NCBI RefSeq assembly: GCF_002005565.1
Contig: NZ_BDJC01000056.1
Span: forward strand, 1 to 42,805
Direction: 5' to 3'
DNA length: 42,805 bases
Origin: Streptomyces sp. JHA26
GTDB taxonomy: Bacteria > Actinomycetota > Actinomycetes > Streptomycetales > Streptomycetaceae
Made by a program: the position numbers and the translations under genes. This document shows positions 1 to 7,537 of this stretch, one piece after another (position 1 is the stretch's first letter; every line of letters starts with the position of its first letter). The notes beneath the pieces are model-generated. The model was not told where the DNA came from, ran no database searches, and saw only the letters and a program-made list of their open reading frames with translations.

Positions 1-5
1 GGGCC

Positions 6-737
6 TCAGCCGCGCTCGCGCAGATACGCGTCCAGTGCGGCGGCTCCGGCCAGCAGCGCCCTCCCGCGGGCGGACAGCCGGCCGTGCCAGTCGCCGAGGG
101 CGCCCTCCAGCGGCTCCAGGCCGCCGGCCGCCCGTACCTGGGTGATCAGCGGGGCGATCTGCTCCAGCAGGTAGCCGCCCCGCCTGAGCTGGTGGGCCAG
201 CCGGGCGTCCCGGACGTCGGCCTCGTCGTAGACGCGGTAGCCGGTGTGCGGGTCGCGGCGCGGGCGTACCAGCCCGGCGCGCTCCCACTTGCGCAGCGTC
301 GCGGGCCGGATCCCGAGCTTCCGTGCCAGTGGCCCGATGAACGTGCCGTCGGGCCCGGACACCGTCGCCGGCTCGGGCACGGTGGCGGACTCCAGGTCGC
401 GCAGGGCGCTCTCCACGGCCTGCAGGGTCCGCCGGTCGTCGAGGAGCTGGGCGTGGCTCTCGTCGACGAGGCGGAACGCCTCGTCGACCGCGCCCCGGTT
501 CACGGCCCGCATGATCGACGTCGCCGTCCGGTGGCCGTGGCCGGGCACCAGGGCCAGGAACGCGCGCAGGGCCGCCGCGTGCAGCGGGGTGTAGGTGCGG
601 TAGCCGTGGGGCGTGCGGGCGGCGGCCGGGAGGATGCCCGCCTCCTCGTAGTTCCTGACCGCCTGGGTGGACAGACCGTGCCCACGCGCGAGATCGACCG
701 GCCTGAGCCGCTCACCGTTTTGAAGGTTTCGCCCCAT
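6..737 (-). CDS. MerR-family (TioE-like) regulator with two MerR domains
   Basis: Cytoplasmic DNA-binding transcription factor of about 244 residues. Two MerR-type winged-helix segments are visible. One lies near residues 10-50 (LRPVDLARGHGLSTQAVRNY, then HGYRTYT). The second lies near 130-175 (IGPLARKLGIRPATLRKWE, then TGYRVYDEADV). Ordinary MerR proteins have one such domain and dimerise; the duplicated form is annotated as TioE-type. The ATG at 737 is chosen because upstream in-frame codons run into the divergent esterase gene and translate to low-complexity sequence. The gene is divergent from the erythromycin-esterase-like gene, with 58 bases between the starts, so it probably regulates that gene and itself. 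The ligand is unknown; a macrolide or other lipophilic drug is an inference from the neighbour only. Confidence 0.85.
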   Translation of the reverse strand: MGRNLQNGERLRPVDLARGHGLSTQAVRNYEEAGILPAAARTPHGYRTYTPLHAAALRAFLALVPGHGHRTATSIMRAVNRGAVDEAFRLVDESHAQLLDDRRTLQAVESALRDLESATVPEPATVSGPDGTFIGPLARKLGIRPATLRKWERAGLVRPRRDPHTGYRVYDEADVRDARLAHQLRRGGYLLEQIAPLITQVRAAGGLEPLEGALGDWHGRLSARGRALLAGAAALDAYLRERG

Positions 738-762
738 GGGATCGAAGATATCGCGCGAAAGT

Positions 763-792
763 TTCCACCGAGGGTTCAACGATACGGTGGAA
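763..792. promoter_or_regulatory. Inverted repeat between merR and the esterase gene
   Basis: TTCCACCG (763-770) and CGGTGGAA (785-792) form a perfect 8-bp inverted repeat with a 14-bp spacer. It ends 3 bases before the esterase ATG and lies 26 bases upstream of the merR ATG. The placement suits an operator for the MerR protein. I found no convincing -35/-10 pair at the 19-20 bp spacing typical of MerR-controlled promoters. Confidence 0.5.
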
Positions 793-795
793 TCC

Positions 796-1998
796 ATGGC
801 TACTGACATCAAGGACGGCGTCCACGCCGTCGAGGCGGCCGCTCTCATGGGGCTGCTCCCGGCCAGGCCGCGGCTGCTCGCGCTGGGCGAGCCCACCCAC
901 GGCGAGGACTCCCTGCTCCGCCTGCGCAACGAACTGGTCCGGCAGCTCGTCGAGGAGGAGGGCTACCGGACGATCGCGATCGAGAGCGACTGCATGGCGG
1001 CCCTGGCCGTGGACGACCACGTCACGTCGGGCACCGGCTCCCTGGACGAGGTCGTGGAGCACGGGATCAGCCACGGATGGGGCGCGTCCGCGGCCAACCG
1101 CGAGCTCGTGCGCTGGATGCGCGCCCACAACGAGGGCCGGCACCCGTCCGAGCGGGTCCGCTTCGCCGGTTTCGACGGTCCGCTGGAGATCACCGGTGCG
1201 GCGAGCCCGCGGCGGGCCCTCACCGCGCTCCACGACTTCCTCGCGGCCCGGGTGGACGCGGACCTGCTCCCCTGCACCCCGGAGACGCTCGACCGCCTGC
1301 TCGGTGCCGACGAGCGGTGGACCGATCCCGCCGCGATGACGGACCCGGCCGAGTCCGTGGGCCGGTCGGCCGAGGCCAGCCGGCTGCGGCTGCTGGCCGA
1401 CGACCTGGCGGCGCTGCTCGACGCGCAGGTACCGCGGCCGAGCACGGCTGCCGCACGGGACGACTGGGACCGGGCGCGCCTGTACGCGCGCACGGCGACC
1501 GGTCTGCTGCGCTACCACCACGAGATGGCCGACACCTCCCCGGCCCGCATGACCCGCCTGCTGGCCGCGCGGGCCCTGATGATGACCCACAACCTCCTCG
1601 CCCTCGCCGAACGGGGCCCGGTACTCGTCCACGCCCACAACTCCCACCTCCAGCGGGGGAAGAGCACGATGCGGATGTGGCAGGGGCCGGTGGAGTGGTG
1701 GAGCGCCGGGGCGCTGGTGAGCGCCCGGCTCGGTGAGGAGTACGCCTTCGTGGCCACGGCCCTCGGCACGATCCGGCACCGGGGGGTGGACGCGCCGCCG
1801 CCGGACACCGTCGAAGGACTCCTGTACGCCCTCCCGCAGGACCGCTGCGTCGTGGACGCCTCGCGGCTGGCCGGCGCCCTCGGCGACACCCCGCCCGCGC
1901 CCCGCGCGTCCCCCTGGCTCGGTTACGCCCCGCTCGATCCGGCCCACCTGGCGGGCAGCGACGGCATCGTGTTCGTCAAGGACGTCCCGAGGAGCTGA
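796..1998 (+). CDS. Erythromycin esterase family protein
   Basis: About 400 residues, matching the usual Ere-family length. Family members EreA/EreB hydrolyse the macrolactone ring of 14-membered macrolides, but many chromosomal homologues have no proven substrate. The active-site signatures are present: GEPTHG with His35, the acidic residue in IAIESD (Glu63), and the downstream VLVHAHNSHLQRG segment carrying the second catalytic-type histidine. There is no signal peptide, so the enzyme should be cytoplasmic. The ATG at 796 is preferred over one at 736 because the earlier start would overlap the divergent merR start and the operator. The neighbouring double-domain MerR suggests drug-inducible expression. 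Macrolide resistance is an inference, not shown by sequence. Confidence 0.88.
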   Translation: MATDIKDGVHAVEAAALMGLLPARPRLLALGEPTHGEDSLLRLRNELVRQLVEEEGYRTIAIESDCMAALAVDDHVTSGTGSLDEVVEHGISHGWGASAANRELVRWMRAHNEGRHPSERVRFAGFDGPLEITGAASPRRALTALHDFLAARVDADLLPCTPETLDRLLGADERWTDPAAMTDPAESVGRSAEASRLRLLADDLAALLDAQVPRPSTAAARDDWDRARLYARTATGLLRYHHEMADTSPARMTRLLAARALMMTHNLLALAERGPVLVHAHNSHLQRGKSTMRMWQGPVEWWSAGALVSARLGEEYAFVATALGTIRHRGVDAPPPDTVEGLLYALPQDRCVVDASRLAGALGDTPPAPRASPWLGYAPLDPAHLAGSDGIVFVKDVPRS

Positions 1999-2068
1999 CG
2001 CCGCGGTGGCATGACGGCCGCGGGAACCGGAAGGCCGTAGCCCGAAGCAACCATCGGTACGTCCGCCC

Positions 2069-2138
2069 GTCCTGGGCGATCCCCCGTGTCGCCCAGGACA
2101 GACGGTAGCCGGACGGACCCCGCCGGGGCCGGTCCGTC
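2069..2138 (+). terminator. Two stem-loops downstream of the esterase gene
   Basis: The first is a perfect 11-bp stem, GTCCTGGGCGA (2069-2079) with TCGCCCAGGAC (2089-2099), around a 9-base loop. The second has an 8-bp stem, GACGGACC (2112-2119) with GGTCCGTC (2131-2138). Neither has a T tract, which is common for Streptomyces terminators. They lie between the esterase stop and the tetR promoter. Confidence 0.6.
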
Positions 2139-2147
2139 TGCGCCGAG

Positions 2148-2171
2148 TATAGTTGGCTGTCCGCCAGTCAA
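2148..2171 (+). promoter_or_regulatory. Likely tetR promoter and operator
   Basis: A TATAGT -10 candidate lies at 2148-2153. It abuts an imperfect inverted repeat at 2153-2171 with half-sites TTGGCTG and CAGTCAA (6 of 7 matched) separated by 5 bases. An operator here, 14 bases before the ATG, would suit autorepression by the TetR protein. No good -35 is visible. Confidence 0.45.
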
Positions 2172-2185
2172 CGCAGGAGTACAGC

Positions 2186-2914
2186 ATGTCCCCGCGCAGC
2201 GCCTCGGTCAATGAAGAGTTGCGGAGGCGTTCGAAGGAGCGGCTCCTGCAGGCCGCGGTGGAGCTGGTCGGAGAGCTCGGGTACGACGCGACCACGCTCG
2301 GCGCCATCGCCGACCGGGCGGGTTCGGCACGCGGTCTGGTCTCGTACTACTTCCCCGGCAAGCGCCAGCTGGTGCAGTCCGCGGTGCACCGGCTGATGCA
2401 CCGCACGCTCGAGGAGGCCCTGGAACGCGAGCCGCGCACCGCCGAGGGTCCGGAGCGGATGGCGCGGGCCATCGACGCGATCCTGGGGCTCGCCCGGGAC
2501 CGGCCGGTGCTCATGCGCCAGCACATGGCGGGCCTGCTCCAGGCCGAAGTGGGTTTCGTGCCCTGCCCCGAGCAGCGGCGGCTGGCCGAGCTGCTGCGGG
2601 ACACCGTGGCCCGGCACGGCTCCCGGGACGTCGACCACGACTATCCGATGCTGCGCGCGCTGCTGATGGGCGCCGTCTTCGCCGCCCTGGTGCCCGGGGT
2701 GCCGATGCCCGTGCCGGTGCTGCGCGCCGAGCTGTTCAAGCGCTACCGGCTGGACTGGGACCTGGGCGTCCCGCCGGACGCCGAGGCGCCCGGCGGGAGC
2801 TGCGACACGGATCTGTCGCGGTTCTTCGCGACCGGCGCGGCACCCGGGTTCCCGTCGCCGGCCGGTCCGGCGGTGCGGACCGGCCGGGCCGAGCGGTCGG
2901 ATCAGTCGAAGTAG
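2186..2914 (+). CDS. TetR/AcrR family transcriptional regulator
   Basis: About 242 residues. The N-terminal HTH spans roughly residues 10-60, including GYDATTLGAIADRAGSARG and the TetR hallmark VSYYFPGKRQLV. The C-terminal ligand domain includes a helix resembling TetR_C regions (RPVLMRQHMAGLLQAE). A low-complexity tail rich in Gly, Ala and Pro follows residue 200. The ATG at 2186 has a GCAGGAGT ribosome site; a TTG at 2153 would lie inside the putative promoter. The 3' end overlaps the convergent LVIVD gene by 13 bases. The target is unknown; an operator-like repeat just upstream suggests autoregulation. Confidence 0.85.
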   Translation: MSPRSASVNEELRRRSKERLLQAAVELVGELGYDATTLGAIADRAGSARGLVSYYFPGKRQLVQSAVHRLMHRTLEEALEREPRTAEGPERMARAIDAILGLARDRPVLMRQHMAGLLQAEVGFVPCPEQRRLAELLRDTVARHGSRDVDHDYPMLRALLMGAVFAALVPGVPMPVPVLRAELFKRYRLDWDLGVPPDAEAPGGSCDTDLSRFFATGAAPGFPSPAGPAVRTGRAERSDQSK

Positions 2915-4404
2915 TCCGGCTGCGTCTGCACGTTGAGCTCACGCAGGTGGACCCGCTTGGCCGGGTCGGTGCGCCGGTCGCCGAGCTTCAGGACGTCGAA
3001 GCCCTTGGCGATGTCGTTCGAGTAGATGTAGCCGTTGTAGTAGTACGCCGACCAGGAACCGCCCGTGACGAGCGAGTCGGTGCTCAGCGGACCGCGCTCG
3101 AAGTAGGCGATCTCCTTCGGGCGCGAGGAGTCGGTGAAGTCCCACACGGAGACGCCGCCCTGGTACCAGGCCTGGACCATGATGTCCTTGCCCTTGACCG
3201 GGATCAGCGAGCCGTTGTGGGCCACGCAGTTCTCGGTGTCCGCCTGGTGGCGGGGGATCTTGAAGTAGCTGCGGAAGACCAGCTTGCGGTGGTCGCCCCT
3301 GCCGACGATGTCGTAGATGCCGTCGGCGCCGCGGTTCGGGCCGATCTCCGCGTTGCAGGTGGGCGCGCCGCCCCCGCCCAGCTCGTCGGTGAAGACGACC
3401 TTGTTCGCCTTCTGGTTGAAGGTCGCCGAGTGCCAGAAGGCGAAGTTGACGTTGTCCTGGACCCGGTCGATGACCTTCGGGTGCTCGGGGTCCTCGATGG
3501 AGAACAGGATGCCGTCGCCCATGCAGGCGCCCGCGGCCAGGTCCTTCGAGGGCAGGACCGTCAGGTCGTGGCAGCCCGTGGTCTTGGAGACGCCCGGGTT
3601 GGTGGGTCCGCCCGGGTTGCCGCCGCCGTCGGGGCCCTCGCCCGGGAACAGCACCGGGAAGTTCACGACCGCCGCCCGCTCGGGTGCGTCGCGCGGCACC
3701 TTGATGACCGAGATGCCGTCGTGCGGCGGCCGGCAGTCGGGGTAGGCCGCGTTCGGCGAGTACGAGGAGACGTACACGTAGACGTTCCTGCGCTCGGGCA
3801 CCAGCGTGTGGGTGTGCGAGCCGCAGGCGGTCTCGACGGCGGCGACGTACTTCGGATTGCGCTTGTCGCTGATGTCGAAGACCTTCATGCCCTCCCAGGA
3901 GGACTTCTCCGTCGCGGGCTGGGTGGTGCTGTTGCAACTGCTGTCGCTGCGCGAGGAGTCGGTCGACAGGAACAGCAGGTCGCCGGAGACCGAGACGTCG
4001 TTCTGCGAGCCGGGGCAGAGGACCTGGGCGACGGTCCTCGGCTTCTTCGGGTTGCTGATGTCGAAGATGCGGAAGCCGTCGTAGTTGCCGGCGAAGGCGT
4101 ACTTGCCCTGGAAGGCCAGGTCGGAGTTGAAGCCGGGCAGCGCGTCCTTCGGGATGTTGGTCAGGTGCTGGATGTTGTTCGAGTGGACGATCTCGTCCTG
4201 GCCGGGTATCTCGCCGCTCGTGATGGCGTCGCGCGCCTCGGCGCGCGCGCTCGAGGACACCTCCTTCGACGTGGCCGGGCCGTCTCCCGGGTCGGGGGTC
4301 GCCGCGGCCGGGGCGGCCGTGAGCAGCGCGGCCACGAGTCCGGCGGCTGCCGCCGCGACTCCCAGGCGTCTGCGCCGTGTTCGCGGGTCGCTCAACAGGA
4401 TCAC
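2902..4404 (-). CDS. Secreted LVIVD-repeat beta-propeller protein
   Basis: About 500 residues with an N-terminal export signal: an RTRRRR cluster, then a hydrophobic Ala/Val/Leu stretch ending around AAPAAA. The mature part has repeated segments such as FRIFDISNPKKPRTVAQV, VFDISDKRNPKYVAAV and VSVWDFTDSSRPKEIAYF, typical of LVIVD repeats that build a beta-propeller. The GTG at 4404 is chosen for its GGGAGG ribosome site and because it gives a clean signal peptide. No catalytic residues are recognisable; family members have no firm biochemical role. It is divergent from a DUF305 lipoprotein gene, so both products should act outside the membrane. It probably works as a binding or scaffold protein. 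Confidence 0.85.
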   Translation of the reverse strand: MILLSDPRTRRRRLGVAAAAAGLVAALLTAAPAAATPDPGDGPATSKEVSSSARAEARDAITSGEIPGQDEIVHSNNIQHLTNIPKDALPGFNSDLAFQGKYAFAGNYDGFRIFDISNPKKPRTVAQVLCPGSQNDVSVSGDLLFLSTDSSRSDSSCNSTTQPATEKSSWEGMKVFDISDKRNPKYVAAVETACGSHTHTLVPERRNVYVYVSSYSPNAAYPDCRPPHDGISVIKVPRDAPERAAVVNFPVLFPGEGPDGGGNPGGPTNPGVSKTTGCHDLTVLPSKDLAAGACMGDGILFSIEDPEHPKVIDRVQDNVNFAFWHSATFNQKANKVVFTDELGGGGAPTCNAEIGPNRGADGIYDIVGRGDHRKLVFRSYFKIPRHQADTENCVAHNGSLIPVKGKDIMVQAWYQGGVSVWDFTDSSRPKEIAYFERGPLSTDSLVTGGSWSAYYYNGYIYSNDIAKGFDVLKLGDRRTDPAKRVHLRELNVQTQPDYFD

Positions 4405-4420
4405 TGTTTCCTCCCTACGT

Positions 4421-4481
4421 CCGTTCCCATCGGAACGGTTCACGCACCCCCGCAGTATCGTCTTCGCCATGCACATACCAA
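4421..4481 (-). promoter_or_regulatory. LVIVD gene promoter with palindromic leader site
   Basis: On the minus strand a candidate -35 TTGGTA (4476-4481) and -10 GATACT (4454-4459) are 16 bases apart. Downstream of the likely start site is a perfect inverted repeat, CCGTTCC (4421-4427) and GGAACGG (4432-4438), with a 4-base centre. It sits just upstream of the ribosome site and could be an operator or an RNA hairpin. Confidence 0.45.
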
Positions 4482-4611
4482 CAGGGGGTGACGAACACGT
4501 AATGAAGTTTCCTGATCGGTGACGCGCGGAAGCGTGCTAGGACGGTCATCGCGCCCACGAAGCGTTCCGTGCCCTTCCCCCGGAGGGACCCCCCGGCCAC
4601 AGGAGGTTGTC

Positions 4612-5268
4612 GTGCCCATCCGTCCCGCACCGACCCGCGCATCGCTCCTCACGGCGTCGCTGACCGCACTGGCCGTGCTCGGGCTCGGGGCCTGCGACTC
4701 CGCTCCGGACACCGGGTCGGCGGCGGCGGCCGGGCCTTCGGTGATCGTTCCGGGCGGGCCCGGCGAGGCCAACCGGACGCTCTCGGCCGAGGAGGCCGAG
4801 CGGCAGCGCACCGACGACGACTCCCCCAACTCGGCGGACGTCGCCTACGCGCGGATGATGATCCGGCACCACGCCCAGGCGCTGGAGATGACCGCACTCG
4901 CGCCGGAGCACGCCGGGTCCGGGCAGGTGAGGAAGCTCGCCGAACGGATCTCCGCCGCGCAGGGACCGGAGATCACGGCGATGAAGGGCTGGCTGACGTC
5001 CCACGGGCAGCAGGAGACGGGGGGCGGGCACGACCACGCCGCGATGCCGGGGATGGCGACCGAGGCACAGCTCGGGAAGCTGCGCGCGGCGGACGGCAAG
5101 GCCTTCGACCGGCTCTTCCTCACCCTGATGATCACCCATCACGAGGGTGCGATCACCATGGCCACGGACGTGAAGGCCCAGGGCAACAACGTGCAGATCG
5201 AGGAGATGGCCGACGACGTGGTCGCCCAGCAGACGAGCGAGATCGCGCGGATGCGCGGGATGCTCTGA
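4612..5268 (+). CDS. DUF305 domain lipoprotein
   Basis: About 218 residues. The signal ends in the lipobox LGAC, with lipidated Cys28, so the product should be anchored to the outer face of the membrane. The DUF305 core contains two His-pair helices, MMIRHHAQALEMT and LMITHHEGAITMA, characteristic of this ferritin-like family; some members (CopM) bind copper. A Gly/His/Met-rich linker (GGGHDHAAMPGM) adds possible metal ligands. The GTG at 4612 has an AGGAGG site five bases upstream and yields the lipobox at the expected distance. It is divergent from the LVIVD gene. Metal binding is inferred from family and residues, not demonstrated. Confidence 0.88.
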   Translation: MPIRPAPTRASLLTASLTALAVLGLGACDSAPDTGSAAAAGPSVIVPGGPGEANRTLSAEEAERQRTDDDSPNSADVAYARMMIRHHAQALEMTALAPEHAGSGQVRKLAERISAAQGPEITAMKGWLTSHGQQETGGGHDHAAMPGMATEAQLGKLRAADGKAFDRLFLTLMITHHEGAITMATDVKAQGNNVQIEEMADDVVAQQTSEIARMRGML

Positions 5269-5290
5269 CGCCTCTTCGGCGGGCGGGTGT

Positions 5291-5746
5291 TCAGCGCCGT
5301 GCGCGGCGAGGGGGCAGCAGGCCGTCGTCGCGCGCCCGGCCGATCAGCCTGAGCGACCTGCTCCGGCTGTGCCCGGTCGCGCGCATCACCGCGAGGACCG
5401 GGTCGGCCCCCTCCTCCCGGGCCGCCCGGTACTCCCGTGCGGCGAGCCGGCGTTCCTCACCGCCGCCCGGCCCCGCGGGGCGGGTCCGTCGCGGTGCGGC
5501 CGGGGGCCGGGCGGCGAAGGGCCGCACACAGGCCTCGAAGAGCGGGTCCTCCAGCCACTCGGCGAGCACGGACAGGTCGTCGAGGGAGAGGGCCGGCTCG
5601 GCCCGGACGTCCTCGATGCGGACCCCGTCGCCGCAGAGCACGGCGAGCGCGTCGATGCGGGCGCCGTCGGCGAAGGTCCAGCGGACGTCGAACCACGACG
5701 TGGTCGCGTCCCCCTCCCGCACCGCCCATGTGTGCCGCACGGACAC
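5291..5746 (-). CDS. DUF6214-like protein
   Basis: About 151 residues, soluble, no signal peptide. The core reads like a small actinobacterial domain: WFDVRWTFADGARIDALAV, then IEDVRAEPALSLDDLSVLAEW. The C-terminal half is Arg-rich with an HTH-like end (DPVLAVMRATGHSRSRSLRLIG). The DUF6214 assignment is from memory of the motif. The GTG at 5746 is preferred because DNA from about 5760 to 5830 is much less GC-rich than coding sequence here; a GTG at 5812 is the longer alternative. It is convergent with the DUF305 gene. Function unknown. Confidence 0.65.
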   Translation of the reverse strand: MSVRHTWAVREGDATTSWFDVRWTFADGARIDALAVLCGDGVRIEDVRAEPALSLDDLSVLAEWLEDPLFEACVRPFAARPPAAPRRTRPAGPGGGEERRLAAREYRAAREEGADPVLAVMRATGHSRSRSLRLIGRARDDGLLPPRRARR

Positions 5747-5903
5747 CTCACCGTCGTCCGGACAGCGATCGGAAAGCTGAAGAGAACGATCAACAAAGGA
5801 TGCTTCGAGCACCTCCGCAACGTAACCGCACGATCACATCCCGAACGAACGACACACGCGCCCGCCCCCTCGGGCGGCACCCCGTCAGCGCATCCGCGTG
5901 CGG

Positions 5904-6263
5904 TCAACCGGTGCCGAGGCGGGCGGCCTGGCGGTCGGCCGCGGCCAGGAGGGCGTCGAGGAGCCCCGGGAAGAGGGAGTCCAGGTCGTCCCTGCGCAGC
6001 CCGTTCATCTTGGCCGTGCCCCGGTAGGTCTGCCGGATCACCCCGTTCTCGCGCAGCACGCGGAAGTGGTGGGTGGTGGTCGACTTGGTGACGGGCAGGT
6101 CGAAGTACGAGCAGGAGAAGAGTTCGTCGCTGCCGGCGGCGAGATCCCGCACGATCCGCAGCCGCATCGGATCGGACAGGGCGTGCAGCACGCCCTCCAG
6201 CCGGATCTCCGCGCGCGCCGGATGCGGCAGATCACGGCTGCTGACGGCGGTGGCGGGGGTCAC
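5904..6263 (-). CDS. ArsR-family winged-helix regulator
   Basis: About 119 residues. The winged helix includes LSDPMRLRIVRDLAAG, VTKSTTTHHFRVLRENGVI and the wing RQTYRGTAKMNGLRRDDLD. The classical ELCVCDL metal site is absent, although a CSYFDLP segment with one Cys is present, so it is probably not an arsenic sensor. The GTG at 6263 is chosen for its CTGGAG ribosome site. It is divergent from an Old Yellow Enzyme gene. Divergent regulator/flavin-reductase pairs of this type often respond to electrophiles or quinones; that ligand is an inference. Confidence 0.85.
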   Translation of the reverse strand: MTPATAVSSRDLPHPARAEIRLEGVLHALSDPMRLRIVRDLAAGSDELFSCSYFDLPVTKSTTTHHFRVLRENGVIRQTYRGTAKMNGLRRDDLDSLFPGLLDALLAAADRQAARLGTG

Positions 6264-6322
6264 GGCGGCTCCAGTTCGTCCGGGAGGTCCCACCGCTCGG
6301 GGGCGATGCGGGAGGAATTCTC

Positions 6323-6376
6323 ATTGTACGAAGGCTACCGTAGTTTGACATCTACCGTACTACGAGAGTTACCGTA
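6323..6376. promoter_or_regulatory. Divergent arsR/OYE promoters with three evenly spaced heptamers
   Basis: TACCGTA occurs at 6336-6342, 6353-6359 and 6370-6376, exactly 17 bases apart. A perfect TTGACA (6345-6350) lies between the first two copies and could serve the plus-strand gene with TACCGT (6370-6375) as -10, although the 19-base spacer is long. On the minus strand TACAAT (6323-6328) is a good arsR -10. The array is the likely operator. Confidence 0.65.
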
Positions 6377-6414
6377 CGAGACGTCCCCCCACCGCGACAG
6401 ATGGAGCAGCCCCC

Positions 6415-7491
6415 ATGAGCGCCCTCTTCCAGCCCCTGAAGCTGCGCGACGTCACCATTCCCCACCGGGTGTGGATGCCTCCGATGTGCCAGTACTCGGC
6501 CGCGCCGGAGGGCCCGTCGACGGGCGTTCCCGGCGACTGGCACTTCGCGCACTACGGCGCACGCGCGACGGGCGGAACCGCCCTGATCGTCGTCGAGGCC
6601 ACGGCCGTCTCGCCGGAGGGCCGCATCTCCCCGCAGGACCTCGGCCTGTGGAACGACGCCCAGACCGAGGCGTTCCGCCGGATCACGGACTTCCTCCGCA
6701 CGCACGGCGCGGTCCCCGCCGTCCAGCTCGCCCACGCCGGCCGCAAGGCCTCGACCGACCGGCCCTGGAAGGGCGGTGCGCCGGTGGGGCCGGACGCGCA
6801 CGGCTGGCAGCCGCTGGCGCCCAGCGCGCTGGCCTTCGACGAGCGGCACCCGGTGCCGACCGAGCTGACGGTCGCGCAGATCCAGGAGATCACGGGCCAG
6901 TTCGCGGACGCCGCCCGCCGGGCCCTCGCGGCCGGGTTCGAGATCGTCGAGATCCACGGCGCCCACGGCTACCTGATCCACGAGTTCCTCTCGCCCCACT
7001 CCAACCACCGCACCGACGGCTACGGCGGCTCCTACGAGAACCGCACCCGCTTCGCCCTCGAGGTCGTCGACGCCGTACGCGCGGTGTGGCCCGAGGACAA
7101 GCCGCTGTTCTTCCGCGTCTCCGCGACCGACTGGCTGGACGAGGGCGGCTGGACGGCGGACGACACCGTCCGCTTCGCCCGCGACCTGCAGGCCCACGGC
7201 ATCGACCTCCTCGACGTGTCGACCGGCGGCAACGCCCGGGTGAGCATCCCCACCGGGCCCGGCTACCAGGTTCCGTTCGCCGCGCGCGTGAAGGCGGAGA
7301 CGTCGCTTCCGGTCGCCGCCGTCGGCCTGATCACCGACGTCGAGCAGGCGGAGAAGATCGTGGCCAACGGCGAGGCCGACGCGGTGCTGCTCGGTCGCGA
7401 GCTGCTGCGCGACCCGTCGTGGGCGCAGCGGGCGGCGCGGGAACTGGGCGGCGAGGTGCGGGTGCCGGACCAGTACGGTTGGGCCGTGTGA
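6415..7491 (+). CDS. NADH:flavin oxidoreductase, YqjM/NamA-type Old Yellow Enzyme
   Basis: About 358 residues, one full-length TIM-barrel FMN enzyme that reduces activated C=C bonds using NAD(P)H. YqjM-class signatures are present: PPMCQYSA near residue 25 (the redox-tuning Cys and the Tyr), QLAHAGRKAS (substrate-binding His and Arg), FEIVEIHGAHGYLIHEFLSP, NHRTDGYGGSYENRTRF, and the C-terminal phosphate-binding stretch VAAVGLITDVEQAEKI. A GGAG ribosome site precedes the ATG. No signal peptide, so cytoplasmic. The divergent arsR gene is the likely regulator. The physiological substrate cannot be read from sequence; detoxification of electrophiles is the usual role. Confidence 0.93.
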   Translation: MSALFQPLKLRDVTIPHRVWMPPMCQYSAAPEGPSTGVPGDWHFAHYGARATGGTALIVVEATAVSPEGRISPQDLGLWNDAQTEAFRRITDFLRTHGAVPAVQLAHAGRKASTDRPWKGGAPVGPDAHGWQPLAPSALAFDERHPVPTELTVAQIQEITGQFADAARRALAAGFEIVEIHGAHGYLIHEFLSPHSNHRTDGYGGSYENRTRFALEVVDAVRAVWPEDKPLFFRVSATDWLDEGGWTADDTVRFARDLQAHGIDLLDVSTGGNARVSIPTGPGYQVPFAARVKAETSLPVAAVGLITDVEQAEKIVANGEADAVLLGRELLRDPSWAQRAARELGGEVRVPDQYGWAV

Positions 7492-7537
7492 CGACGCCCC
7501 CGTGCGGGTTCCCGCCGGCCGTCCGCGCCGACGGGAC

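Noticed and set aside
84..806. Long open frame on the opposite strand of the merR gene
   Set aside because: Low-complexity Arg/Gly/Val-rich translation, a shadow of the real gene caused by high GC.
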